This document shows positions 37,572-48,055 of a stretch of DNA of 64,000 nt, piece by piece. The notes beneath the pieces are model-generated. The model saw only the letters and a program-made list of their open reading frames with translations. It was not told the origin of the DNA and did no database searches. The translations under genes were made by a program, and so were the position numbers. This DNA comes from Phycomyces blakesleeanus NRRL 1555(-). Its lineage: Eukaryota > Mucoromycota > Mucoromycetes > Mucorales > Phycomycetaceae. The DNA lies in the NCBI RefSeq assembly GCF_001638985.1, contig NW_017265144.1, positions 806,001 through 870,000 on the forward strand. Direction: 5' to 3'. How positions within the stretch are numbered: position 1 is the stretch's first letter; every line of letters begins with the position of its first letter.

Positions 37572-38843
37572 TTATTGGGGGATAGTTTCTTCAATACCCT
37601 TCATAGGGTCGTCTTCGCAGTTTTTCTCAAAGTATGCCTCCACCTCTGCCAAGTCGTCATCGGTGAGCGTGGGATCATCAGCGGGGAGTGTTCCCCTATC
37701 AACTAAGTTCGCCTCAAAAGGGAGTGGAGGTGTTTTTGGTGTCTTGGTGCGTGAATCGGCGGGTACAGCTTTGGTGGTGTTGGCGGGGTTGTGTTGAGAC
37801 CCGGCAGAAGAGAGGGAAGGGTCAAGTAGGGCATAAGGGTTGGCTGTGGTGAAGGAGGGGGGGAGGGACTTCTTCATATGTGAGCCAGAGTGAGTGACAG
37901 TGGGTCGGTTGGTGGTGTTGCGGGTGGCAGTGGTGCGATGGGGGCCATGCGGTTCAGGAACCTTGCGATCCCGTTTGTATGAGTTGTCCACTTCGGCAGC
38001 ACGAGGGCATTTAGAGCGAAGATGGCCGACCTGATGGCAGCCATAGCACGAGCGAGTTTCTTTTGGTCGAGTGGGGCAGTTGTCGCGGTCATGGCCCATG
38101 GTTTGACATAGAGCGCAATGGGCTCCCATATTGAGCCAAGTGGCCAAGAACGTCGTGTTATCATCGAAATCCATTTTAAAGCGAAGTGGAAGGAGGGCAC
38201 CTTCCTCATATGGAGGACGCTCCACATATGCGTGTCCACTTCCATCCATAAACCCAAACAACGTGTTAATGGAGATATCGTGCACATAGCCATATTTCGT
38301 GAGAGCATTACGAAGTTTGGTATCCAAGGTAGCGTATTCTTGAGGAGGGAATCGGGGGAGCTTTGACAAAGTCAGCTTAAACAATTTGGATGAGCTAGCA
38401 ATGGCAGGGGAGGCAAGAACAGTTTCGTTGTTGTACCGAAAGCCTACACGACAAGCACGAGCACAAACATCTTTGGAGCTCAAGTGGAGCTCAAAGAGGG
38501 TACCAGCTTTATTGGAAGGGTTCAGGCCAAAGATTTCGCCAGGCAAAAAGGACTGGAGCAGAGCGTCAAAGAAAACAATGAATTCGGGAGAGGTTTCCGG
38601 GGGAGTAGTGTAGTAAACGGAGAACTGGCTAGTACTTTCTCGCCAAGTGCGAGGTTTTGTCAGGGGGTCATTAGACCCAAGTACGATGGCATGGCGGAAT
38701 GTCGGTGCGGTGTTTGTTAGGGCAGTCAAGTAGGTGAGAGGGAGTCCGGGTGTGGGTGTTGTGATAGTGGGTGAATTGTTTGTATGGCCGTTTATGAGGT
38801 GTTCCCCTGTGGGGGGGTCCGGTTGTATAGCGGAGGAAGCCAT
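37572..38843 (-). CDS. LINE ORF1 protein with two zinc knuckles
   Basis: A 423-residue protein starting MASSAIQPD, matching the MASSA start of the other LINE ORF1. Two CCHC knuckles are complete: C243-x2-C246-x4-H251-x4-C256 and C266-x2-C269-x4-H274-x4-C279. Upstream lies a globular region (about 55-235) that may be RNA-binding. The tail is Pro/Thr-rich with an acidic end and lacks the alanine-rich coiled coil of the first LINE. It should bind LINE RNA. The frame is open a few codons further upstream but that part comes from target DNA. Confidence 0.92.
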   Translation of the reverse strand: MASSAIQPDPPTGEHLINGHTNNSPTITTPTPGLPLTYLTALTNTAPTFRHAIVLGSNDPLTKPRTWRESTSQFSVYYTTPPETSPEFIVFFDALLQSFLPGEIFGLNPSNKAGTLFELHLSSKDVCARACRVGFRYNNETVLASPAIASSSKLFKLTLSKLPRFPPQEYATLDTKLRNALTKYGYVHDISINTLFGFMDGSGHAYVERPPYEEGALLPLRFKMDFDDNTTFLATWLNMGAHCALCQTMGHDRDNCPTRPKETRSCYGCHQVGHLRSKCPRAAEVDNSYKRDRKVPEPHGPHRTTATRNTTNRPTVTHSGSHMKKSLPPSFTTANPYALLDPSLSSAGSQHNPANTTKAVPADSRTKTPKTPPLPFEANLVDRGTLPADDPTLTDDDLAEVEAYFEKNCEDDPMKGIEETIPQ

Positions 38844-39193
38844 GATATAATACACTATGGGAAAAAGGTGGTCTTTTTTGAATTTGTGACTTCATTTTTG
38901 GCCTATAATAATCAAAAAATCACCAAAAATCCAAGTTGAAACAAGAAAATCTTTGTTCTTTGAAATGGTTGATAAAAAGCAAATGAATCGCTTAAAATTA
39001 AATCTCAGGAGGGACAAATGTCCATTCTAATTAAACATCTTACATTTTTGGTAAATATATATTGGAATTGAGAAATATTGGATGTCAGAAATAAAAAAAA
39101 AAGAAAATATCTAAACTTTCTGCTGCTTGGATAAAATTTGTTAAGACAATTTGAAAAAAAAAGAAAAATTTATTACAAAAAAAAAAAAACAAA

Positions 39194-42083
39194 TTATATA
39201 TCACTTAAGGCACCAAGTGTCAATTTTGGGCCACGTTTAAGGCTAGGCCAAATGATGTAATGGCTACCATTGACATTTGATGGCACCAAGCCAACCAACT
39301 CTACAATGTCACTGGCATGAATCACTATAGTCTTCGGCTTTACTACAGATGTAATAGGCAATCCATTTTTCAAATGCACACTATATATGGTTATGAGAGC
39401 TAGTGGCCATCTCTTCGAGTTGTGTACATGTTGGAAGAATATAACCACCTTTCCGAAGAAATGCTTATATCCTGGACGGTAAGAGCGGGATCTTCTGGAG
39501 TTCATGTCCACTTGTAGCTGCACATGAACATGACATGCCTCTCTTGTAGAACTTTGGTTGAATGCAGCGTCAATAACACAACCATTAAGATAGGCCTTGC
39601 GGCTTGTCTTTATGGAAGGCTCAAGCATACTAAATTCTTCCCCCTTCAAATCATAAAACGTTTTAAGAAGCAATGAAAGATGAGATCTATCTTCAAAGCT
39701 ATCGAAAATTGTTAAATTCTTCAAAGGCCCCCAGAACTCAATCTCACACTCAGCATTGGCAGGATCACCTCCTTCTGTAACAGGCCACCCATCGGTATAT
39801 GCACTGTAAACTAGAAGGTTAGCTGGTGGAGTTTTTGTGTTTGCAACGGTTGTCAGTTCCGCTACACGCCGGGATTGCGCCAGTCTGATCATGATGTTTC
39901 CAGCATTGACACTGACTTGGGAGTTACTCTTGATGGACCTGGAGTACTCACCAATGGCTCTTTCCACGGATCGTGTGCTATATGCTCTTGGCGGGCCATA
40001 TAGATCAATCATCTGAGGATAATGCTGAATAATGTGCTGGTTAATTGTGAACACGCCAATGTCAATATCTGCTGTAGAAAGAAGACTCTCTAGGAATAAG
40101 TTCCATTCTACAAGATTACTAAGAAAAAAGGTAAAAGTAAATTACTATGAAAAATGAAATAAAATATGGCATTAAACATACCTTCTTATCGAGGTTTGAT
40201 CCTCTGCTGATAACTCCCAGCTCATGAGTAAATTGCATGTTTGAACCAGGCCAAGTAATGCATTTCGGGCAACCAAGTCCTGGACACGCTCTGCAACCAA
40301 CGTGGGGACAACAAAGAGTAAAAAGTCTGCCCAATCCACAGCTCTAAAGAAACCGGCATTCTTTGTCACGTCTCTCCAGGCACCATGCAACGATGTAGGG
40401 ATTGTAGATTTTGTGGCTACCATTGCAGCACCAATCTCCCTTTGAGTGGCAAGAGAAAGACATAGAGGATGCTTGATTCCATACTTTCCGCGTACAAGTC
40501 CCCATACCTGTTTACCGATTCCGTGGCACAGACCATGCATCTCGTCTAACGCGAAAAAAAACGGGCCAGAGAATGTTTCCATTGAGGCTAACGGTGACTG
40601 ACCATTGAGCCCCTTTCTGTCTTCACTGCTTGCCAGATTGTAGTTTCTGAAACTCTCCAGTGAGCGCGTCTGGGTTCCAGGCAACATGCGGAAGTACTGG
40701 CCATGTTTAGGAGTTTGGCCCACTACGTGACAAATATGACAGCCATTCTTACTCGTGTGGCCAACATGGCATGCCAGCTTTGCCAGAGCTGGAATATCGC
40801 CAGTGGCCATGAGGACATGTACCTTTGCCCTGATCGTTGTCGTCGGTGTCTTTACTTCCATGCCTTCTGTCTGGAGCAAACGGAGATCTCTCAGCATTGG
40901 CTCAAGAAAAGACCAGATGTCACTGGGACCAGTGCAACCAGGAAGCATTGCTATTTGGATCATCCTGTTTTTCTCATAACGGATCGTCGGATTCAAGTTC
41001 AAGACAGTTGCATGAACAATGGTTACTGATCCAGGTACATTGTGTGGGTTGAACCCATCCATGGACAACGAAATCGCAATATTGTTTTCACCAGAAAACA
41101 GATGCTTCATGGATTGGTATACATGACCATCGAAAACATTTGCTTTCTGCCCGTCTTGGCTGGATTGGTGGTTATGACGATAGAGCATTTCAGCCCTGGT
41201 CTTGTCATCAGCCAAGCACAAAGCAAGCTGTCTGGCCAAAGGAAGCTGTACGATCGATCTCACAGGAACCCTGGTGTCACTTTTGCTAGTTTGGCCATTT
41301 TTGTATCTTGCTTCACTGCATTTTACGCATGCGATATCATTCTCGTTGTTGAACTGCATACAACCTCTGATGCAAATGTCGTATCCGTCTGCTTTGATAC
41401 CCGAGAAGCGCTCAAGAAGCTTGTTTCCAAGGTGTGGGCTGCATGCTCGGTACGTAATATTGATAGAACAATCAAGGATCTGGTTGAAGTGTTCTACAAT
41501 CTTTTCGTGGGCTCGACGAGAAATTCCGAACTCTTGGATCAACTGCATGAACGCGAGATTCTTTTTATCATCGTTGCTGGGAACAGGAAGAGGCTGGCTA
41601 AAATCAAAGACTAGCGAGGGTGTGGTGCCTTCAATTTCGTCAATGACATTCTCGCATTCTTCTCCAAAATCGTACTATAGTAAGATAAACAACAATAAGT
41701 ATGATTATCATAATATATGTATTTATGTATCTCACCATGGACTCATCATCTTCAGTACTGTCAATGATATCCATATCCCCACTACTGCTTGTGTTGATGT
41801 TTTCTCTGTTTGTTTATCAAAGTATACAGCTAATTAATATACTGTCTATCGTTTTGTGTTTTTGCTTTTGATAAGCTTACCCAAAAGCCAAGTTAGGAAC
41901 CATTGCTGATGTAAACTGGCTTTGATCAGGAAGAGAGACAGTTTGGGAAACTTCGCCATTGGCAAGTAATTCTGCCCTATTTGTCATGCATCGTTCGAGA
42001 CATCTTTTATATGTTCGACTGTTATTAAAGGTCGACTTGCAAGTACGGCATTGGTAACGAGGGGCTTTTGTAATTTTGGACAT
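39194..42083 (-). CDS. Tnp2-like CACTA transposase
   Basis: Four exons (41881-42083, 41736-41805, 40182-41674, 39194-40118) join in frame to 896 residues. The N terminus has a Cys-rich finger (YQCRTCKSTFNNSRTYKRC). The third exon holds the Tnp2 core: ISLSMDGFNPHNVPGS, then VHVLMATGDIPALAKLACHV, CHICH, and ALDEMHGLCHGIGK. The aspartates of DGFNP and GDIPA and the acidic DEMH block sit where CMC-superfamily catalytic acids occur. The last exon has a basic patch (MNSRRSRSYRPGYKHFFGK) and ends GALSDI. No frame break was seen, so the transposase may still be functional, but its left terminus is split by the LINE. Confidence 0.88.
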
Positions 42084-42426
42084 GTTTGAGGTAGGTAAAA
42101 AAAAAACTTTGTTATATAAGTAAGAATAGAATTAATTACTTTCTGAATGTATAGCTTTATACTTAATTATATAAAGACAATGATGTTATATGCATTCTGA
42201 ATATATGCTCGGGATCTTAAAGAAGTATCTGTATGTCATCAGTGAAGTTACTAGATCAATGTTTCTTCAGGAGTAACCAATAGATTTGTACAGATAATTT
42301 GAAACTAATAATTTGAAGCTAAAAAATTGAAGCTAAAGATTTGAAACTAATAATAGTTTCTGGTAAAAAATTTTCTCTTTCTTTCTTTTTCTATAACAAA
42401 CACGTAACTGATTTTTTCTTACAATT

Positions 42427-43083
42427 ATGAACAATACAGACAATACAGTGATTCAGTTGCTTCAAGGAATACAAGCTGCACTTATTTCCCTAAAGAGTGG
42501 TCAAGAAGCATTGCTAGGCCGTCAAGAAGCATTAGAAAAAAGACAAGATGCGATGCAACTTCAAATGACAAGTTTTTACAATGAATTTAAAGATCGGGAA
42601 TTTCCAGATAGAACTATTGTAACCTCTACCAGTGTAAGCAAATACTATAACAACTAAAGTCCTTTCAATTAATGTCAAACATAATAGACTCTTACTGGCA
42701 TCATTCCAAGACCCGTATCAAAAATCAACGATATAACTTTAAAGCATATATACAAGATGATAACAGACGATCTTAGAATAGAATTGACCGAGGAAACCAA
42801 GAGAATTGTTAACACATGTACCAAGGTCATATGTGATCAACTGGCAGCTCTTCCATCTGTTCAGGATCTTGGAACAAACCCTGGCTGGTCATTGCTTCCT
42901 CAAGAGGATAAAAACAGGCTGTGTATCAATCATTCCATCATACTCAGAGACAATGGAATCGATTTTACCAGATGCCACAGAAACTGGGCATCAATTGCAA
43001 GGGTTAGCCAGCTCTGGAGAGGGCGTAAGAAGCGAGAATACTCTGGTAAGTTCATATCTGGTAGGTACAATAAATTGTGTAAT
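42427..43083 (+). CDS. Accessory protein of the CACTA element
   Basis: A divergent gene inside the element. Exon 1 (42427-about 42633) encodes MNNTDNTVIQLLQGIQAALI and a glutamine-rich coiled coil (GQEALLGRQEALEKRQDAM). It probably splices at AGT|GTAAGC to an exon beginning near 42744, giving ITDDLRIELTEETKRIVN, PGWSLLPQEDKNRLCINHSI and a basic end (WASIARVSQLWRGRKKRE), stopping at 43081-43083. Position and basic tryptophan-containing domain suggest a DNA-binding partner of the transposase, as TnpA is in plant En/Spm, but there is no recognised homology. Confidence 0.5.
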
Positions 43084-43634
43084 TAATGTGAGAATATGTA
43101 ATAATCTGAAGGAATTTTAGCCAGTACGATTCATGAATAAAATATTATTTCTATTATAACAACCAATAAAAACATTTTTAAATAATGATCTTCTATGAAA
43201 TAAATTTTTTTTGCCCAATTAAAACTGTGAATGAATCAGAATATATATATGAGAACCAATTGAGAGAATGCTTTTGTTTAAATGACCAATACTATCAATG
43301 TGCATACTGCAATAAAGTTTATATTATCCAATTAAAAGTAGCAGTATAACGAAAGTATCTTATGAGTGACAATACAAAGATTCTTTTTTTCCATCTATAC
43401 CAATAAGAAAGCTCTTTTTTATTTTCTTTCTACCAATAGAACGAGAAGAATAATACATAAATTTAAATATCGGGATATGAATAAAACCTAACATCCATCA
43501 GTCAACGGAGATCTAATTATATTTCCAAAAATAGGGATGATCTTTTTGCTGGTTTTACCAAAACTGCCACCCAAAAGACCACCTAAAATACCACCTAAAA
43601 GACCACCAAAAAGACCACTTTTTTTCCCGTAGTG

Positions 43635-44637
43635 TATGTATAGCTCTTGTGATGTTAAACAAATCCCCTTTTTTATTTTTGACTAAGTTTATATCTAGTA
43701 GTTTGTAAAGACACTGATTTTACAATTTAAATTAGACTTTAACTGGACTTATCTTGATATAAAATCATTATAGTCTTCTTCTTTCCATACTTGTTCTGTC
43801 ATTTTTCTAATATTTTTTTAATATTCTTTGTTAGAGGCAGCGTTATAAGGATGAGAAGGCTAAAGAAGAACATTATTCTATTACTTTTGCTAATAATAAA
43901 GTCAAAAATAAAAATAAAAAAACTTCTATAAAAAATCTAAATTTGTTGGGCCAATTATAAGAAAAATAAAATGCCTAAAAAGGTATAGCTCTACTATATT
44001 TAGATAATTTGATTGGATTAGATAAAAAGTAATTTGAGCTCCCATAAATAGTATTCGTTGTAAATACTTTTAATTTACTAAAAGCCAATATTCTATTCGC
44101 AGAGTTGTAATGTCTGCCATCTACTACAGTGTTTTTTTCTACAGTGTGCTGAAATGTACACTACGGAATTACAATTTGTGCCATTTCCTACAGTGGCGCA
44201 CTTTGTGTAATATTTTACATTTTAAGCAAACAAGTACTCAAGTCACTAATCCAATTACTATGTTCTATTTGTATTTAAAAGGGGTACAAGAGAAGAGTTT
44301 TAATTAGGTACAGGAACATGATACCTTCAAAATAAAAATATTAAATGAATAATTAGAATGAGAAAAAGGAAAGAATATTACGTGTGTGCTTGGAGTTTAT
44401 ACGTCCTGTAATGACAAGAATCACGTGAATAGCGCACGGTGTGTGGGACGGTGGCGATCGTGTAGGCAGGCAGATTTTGATTCGTTGTTGGCTTGTCATG
44501 CAACCCAGAGAGTGAACGTGTGCAATTGGCTGAGATAAAGCATTCGTACGCCGACGGGCGGGGATTGATGAGTAAAGAGAGAAAGACAGGGAGATAGAGA
44601 GGGAGGTTCCAGACCTTGATTCTGTCCGGAGGATGAA
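43635..44637. other. Intergenic stretch with short repeated motifs
   Basis: No gene seen. Three copies of CTACAGTG (44124, 44139, 44188) and one CACTACGG (44159) cluster at 44.12-44.20 kb. Two of the copies sit in a longer imperfect direct repeat beginning GCCAT and ending CTACAGTG, which may be a transposon-end remnant. The right part should be the PAK gene promoter. Confidence 0.4.
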
Positions 44638-47352
44638 ATGGACAGCCCAAGCCACCTCATTGTGCTGACACGACCTGATCGTTCCAAAAAAAGAGCGGCT
44701 CCCAACCAGCCTAGGATGTCTTCCTCTTTGAGCACCAGTGGCCTTGTGTCTGCCAACATCAAACTTTTCAACAGCAAGGCCGACAGTGGCCACCCAGACC
44801 CAATAAAGTCGAGTACTTCCAAGGCCCTTTCTCAACCACACCCTCAACCACAATCTACGTCCTCTACAACACAACCCATAAAACCCCTTTTACCGCCTAA
44901 ACCAACCAAACCAACCAAACCCACAAAGCCTATCAGCCATCAATCGACAGAACCAGAAAACAATGCAATTCCTCCCCCACCTCCACCACCTCCACCTCGT
45001 CCTAGCCAGGCAACGCTTAAATCCATAAACGCAAAGAACAATGCAATTACCAACAGCTCTACAAGTGCTGGTCCAGTCATTACATTAAACACCCCAAATA
45101 GGGGGGATCAATCCCGACGTACAATGGAAGACCCAAAGACCTTTGGACTCATTAACCAGGTTGGCTCAACAACAGCTGCCTTGAAAGGTGTTTTGGACAA
45201 GGTAGTTGGTAGTGTGAGTGATCTTTGGACAACTGCACAGAGTTCCAATCAACCTATACCTGGTGGTAGTGGTAGTAGTAGTGGTGGTGGTAGTGGTTCT
45301 CAATCCAGAACAAAGATCTCCTCACCTTACAATCTAGTACATGTTACGCATGTTGGATTCAATCCCCAAACAGGCGAGTTTACTGGTCTTCCACGTGAAT
45401 GGCAAATACTGTTAAAAGAAAGTGGCATCACAAAACGAGAACAGAAAGAAAACCCTCAAGCTGTGCTAGACGTCATTGGGTTTTATAAAGAATCCCGCGA
45501 ACAATCGCAGGACATTGTATGGGAGAAATTTGGAAATACTCGCCGACTAGACCCTGTGAAAGCTGGTGCTACTCCTCCACCACTTCCACAGCGAGTGAGA
45601 CCAAGGCTTGTACTGTTGCCAGACAGCTCGTCATCACCACCAACTTTAGCACCGCCAAATTCTCCACCTCCTACACAACCGGCACCCAAACCGACCGTTC
45701 CGCCTGTACCAGCGAGACCGGTATATATGCAACACACACCACCAGTTCCAGCCAGACCACCAGCCGACGAAGATAGCCGGACACACTTACCACCTTCACC
45801 TTCACCACCACCACCGCCACCACCACATTCAGCACCACCTTCATCATCATCAGCATCGTCACTACCACATACACTCACACCCAAGCCATCCGCACCGCCA
45901 CCAAAACCGCCACTTCTCACCAAACCAACCAAACCAAAACACCGGATTGAGCGCACTGATCACCCGCCGGTTGCTCCCCCACGTCCAAAACTAAATGCAA
46001 AGATACAAGAAGAAACAGCTAATGGGGAAGTGTACATATCTCCCATGGCTGCTCCTCTAGACCCTGCGATGGATACTGTTTCTACAGAAGTTAGACTGAA
46101 GAGACGGGAACAAAAGCGACAAAAAGAAATGGCTAAGGATGCTGAGGTGATTGCGGATCTCAAAGCTATTTGCACAGACGCAGATCCCACTAAATTGTAC
46201 CGGAACATGATTAAGATTGGACAAGGGTAAGTCTTGGGTTGTATTAGAGTGAAGAAACATCATAGAAAGGATAATAATAAGAATAACTTGACAAGTCTGC
46301 TCTAAACTAGCCATGTATATTATATATTATATTAACCAATTATTTATTTATTTTATAACAAAAAAACAGGGCGTCCGGTGGAGTCTGTATCGCTCAGTCT
46401 GTGGATACTAATATGTCGGTTGCTATTAAACAAATGTGTCTTGACAAGCAACCAAAGAAAGAGCTTATTATCAATGAGATCCTGGTTATGCGGGATGCAC
46501 GTCACAAAAACATTGTCAACTTTATCGATTCCTTTCTTGTTCACGGCGAGCTTTGGGTTGTTATGGAGTATATGGAGGGAGGTTCGCTCACGGATGTTGT
46601 GACAACCAATATGATGACAGAATCCCAGATTGCAACTGTGTGTAAAGAGACACTTGAGGGAATATGCCATCTTCACAATCTTGACATCATCCACAGAGAC
46701 ATTAAATCTGACAATGTTCTCCTCGGACTAAATGGCCAGGTTAAATTAAGTAAGTCTGATCTGATAATACATATACACTATATCATTATCATTGTATTTA
46801 TTTATTAACACTTCTTATATATTTTTTTCTCTTGTAGCTGATTTTGGTTTCTGTGCCCGTTTAAGTGACTCAGAGCTTAGGACGACACTTGTTGGTACTC
46901 CTTACTGGGTAAGGTTTTTCATCTTATATTTCTTGTTTCCTTTATAGCTTTATTGAAAATAGTTTATTAATGTGCTGGTTTGTGATTACTGAAAATTGTA
47001 GATGGCTCCTGAAGTTGTTACAAGGAAAGAATATGGCCCCAAGATTGATGTGTGGTCGTTGGGCATTATGGCTATTGAAATGATTGAAGGAGAACCTCCT
47101 TATCTTCATGAAAATGCGCTCCGTGCTCTCTACCTAATCGCAACAAATGGAACACCGCACCTTCAGCATCCAGATGCACTATCTGACAATCTCACAGACT
47201 TTCTTAGATTATCACTTACTGTGGACAGTCAGAATAGACCATCTGCAAGCGAATTACTTGAGCATCCTTTCCTTCGAAAAGCAGAGCATGTTCGTTCATT
47301 GATTCCACTTATTAAGGCGAGTAGGGATCTACGCAAGGCACATGAGCCCTAA
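44638..47352 (+). CDS. p21-activated (PAK/Ste20) protein kinase
   Basis: Four exons: 44638-46226, 46370-46749, 46838-46908, 47002-47352. A CRIB domain ([20 protein letters not shown] through [12 protein letters not shown]) near residues 225-265 binds Cdc42/Rac. A long proline-rich region with many PxxP and PAPRP-like sites follows. The kinase has a glycine loop split by intron 1, VAIKQM (ATP lysine), [31 protein letters not shown] and [20 protein letters not shown]. No PH domain precedes the CRIB, so it is of Ste20/PAK rather than Cla4 layout. It probably governs polarity and MAPK signalling. A short upstream ATG at 44633 in another frame overlaps the start and could lower initiation. Confidence 0.93.
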
Positions 47353-47556
47353 TAATACCATCCATTTTCTTTCCCTTCGTAGTTTTTTTTTTCTTCTTCT
47401 TTAGATTACTATTAGTCTTATTCTTATTATTATTTTTTATTTACTCTTTGCCTTGTATACCACAATTATTTCCTTCTTGTACAAAATATATTGAGTAAAC
47501 GAATACTCCAAAAACAAAGAACAAAAACAAGAACAAGAGCAAAAGAAAGAGTAGGA

Positions 47557-47589
<33 letters not shown>

Positions 47590-47749
47590 AACTATATAGA
47601 TAAAGAGAAACTACATTTTTGTCTTTATAAGAGAAGAAACATAATAGATACTTCTTTATACTAATTACTATGGAAAGATCTGGATGATTTTTAAGAGCTT
47701 TTTTGTGTAGAACTTTTGATTTTTTAGTTTTCACCCTTTACTTTATAGA

Positions 47750-48055
47750 TAATAGCGACCTAAAAGTTCAAAAAAGACAAAACCGCAAGTTATATTATTG
47801 GACAAGTTTTTTTTAAAAAAAATGTTCAAAAAAAATGTTCACTCGACTATGACTGGCTCGTCTTCTATTGTTCACTTGAATTGAGAGGAAGATCATGTTT
47901 TTGATGGAAGGTATGGACCATAGGGAGCAAGACCTAGAGAAAACGGCGATAGAATATTTTCATATGATAAAAAATATTGTACTTTGAGTACTTAATGATA
48001 TCTAATATTCATTTTAACTAATCTTGAACTTTTTTTTTAGTCTGTCTACACCAAT
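47750..48055. mobile_element. Short inverted-repeat element, copy 2 (divergent, reversed)
   Basis: The right edge complement reads ATTGGTGTAGACAGACTAAA, matching the terminal repeat of the 24.26 kb copy. Inside, TATTATTGGA, CGACTATGACTGG and GAAGATCATGTTTTTGATGG align in order with the reverse complement of copy 1 (TATTATTGGA, CGACTCTGGCTGG, GAAGATTATGCTTTTGATCG). The left terminal repeat is eroded, so that boundary is approximate. Confidence 0.6.

Larger units (their letters stand above)
33591..38844 (-). mobile_element. Two-ORF LINE, apparently intact, with 16-bp target duplication
   Basis: Flanked by identical 16-bp direct repeats (ATATAATACACTATGG) at 33575-33590 and 38845-38860. On the minus strand it begins with a single C before the ORF1 ATG (38843), so it has no 5' UTR, and ends CCATACAAACAAAAAA at 33591. 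Both ORFs are open and full length. The duplicated target includes the first 8 bp of the CACTA element, so this LINE jumped into that transposon. GC content is clearly higher than the surrounding AT-rich DNA. Confidence 0.93.
33583..43634. mobile_element. CACTA (CMC/Tnp2) DNA transposon, interrupted by a LINE
   Basis: The left terminus reads CACTATGGGAAAAAGGTGGT, once the LINE and one copy of its target duplication (33591-38860) are ignored. The complement of the right terminus (43634 inward) reads CACTACGGGAAAAAAAGTGG. Both sides abut TA. The right end carries tandem 12-bp units (GGTGGTCTTTTA-like) at 43565-43618, as CACTA subterminal repeats do. Without the LINE the element is about 4.8 kb. 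It carries a Tnp2-like transposase (minus) and a divergent accessory gene (plus). Confidence 0.85.

Noticed and set aside
41042..41837. Plus-strand ORFs of 190 and 211 residues
   Set aside because: Antisense to the Tnp2 transposase; no recognisable domains.
47441..47734. Minus-strand ORF rich in Tyr, Phe and Leu
   Set aside because: Produced by an AAT repeat and AT-rich sequence downstream of the PAK gene.
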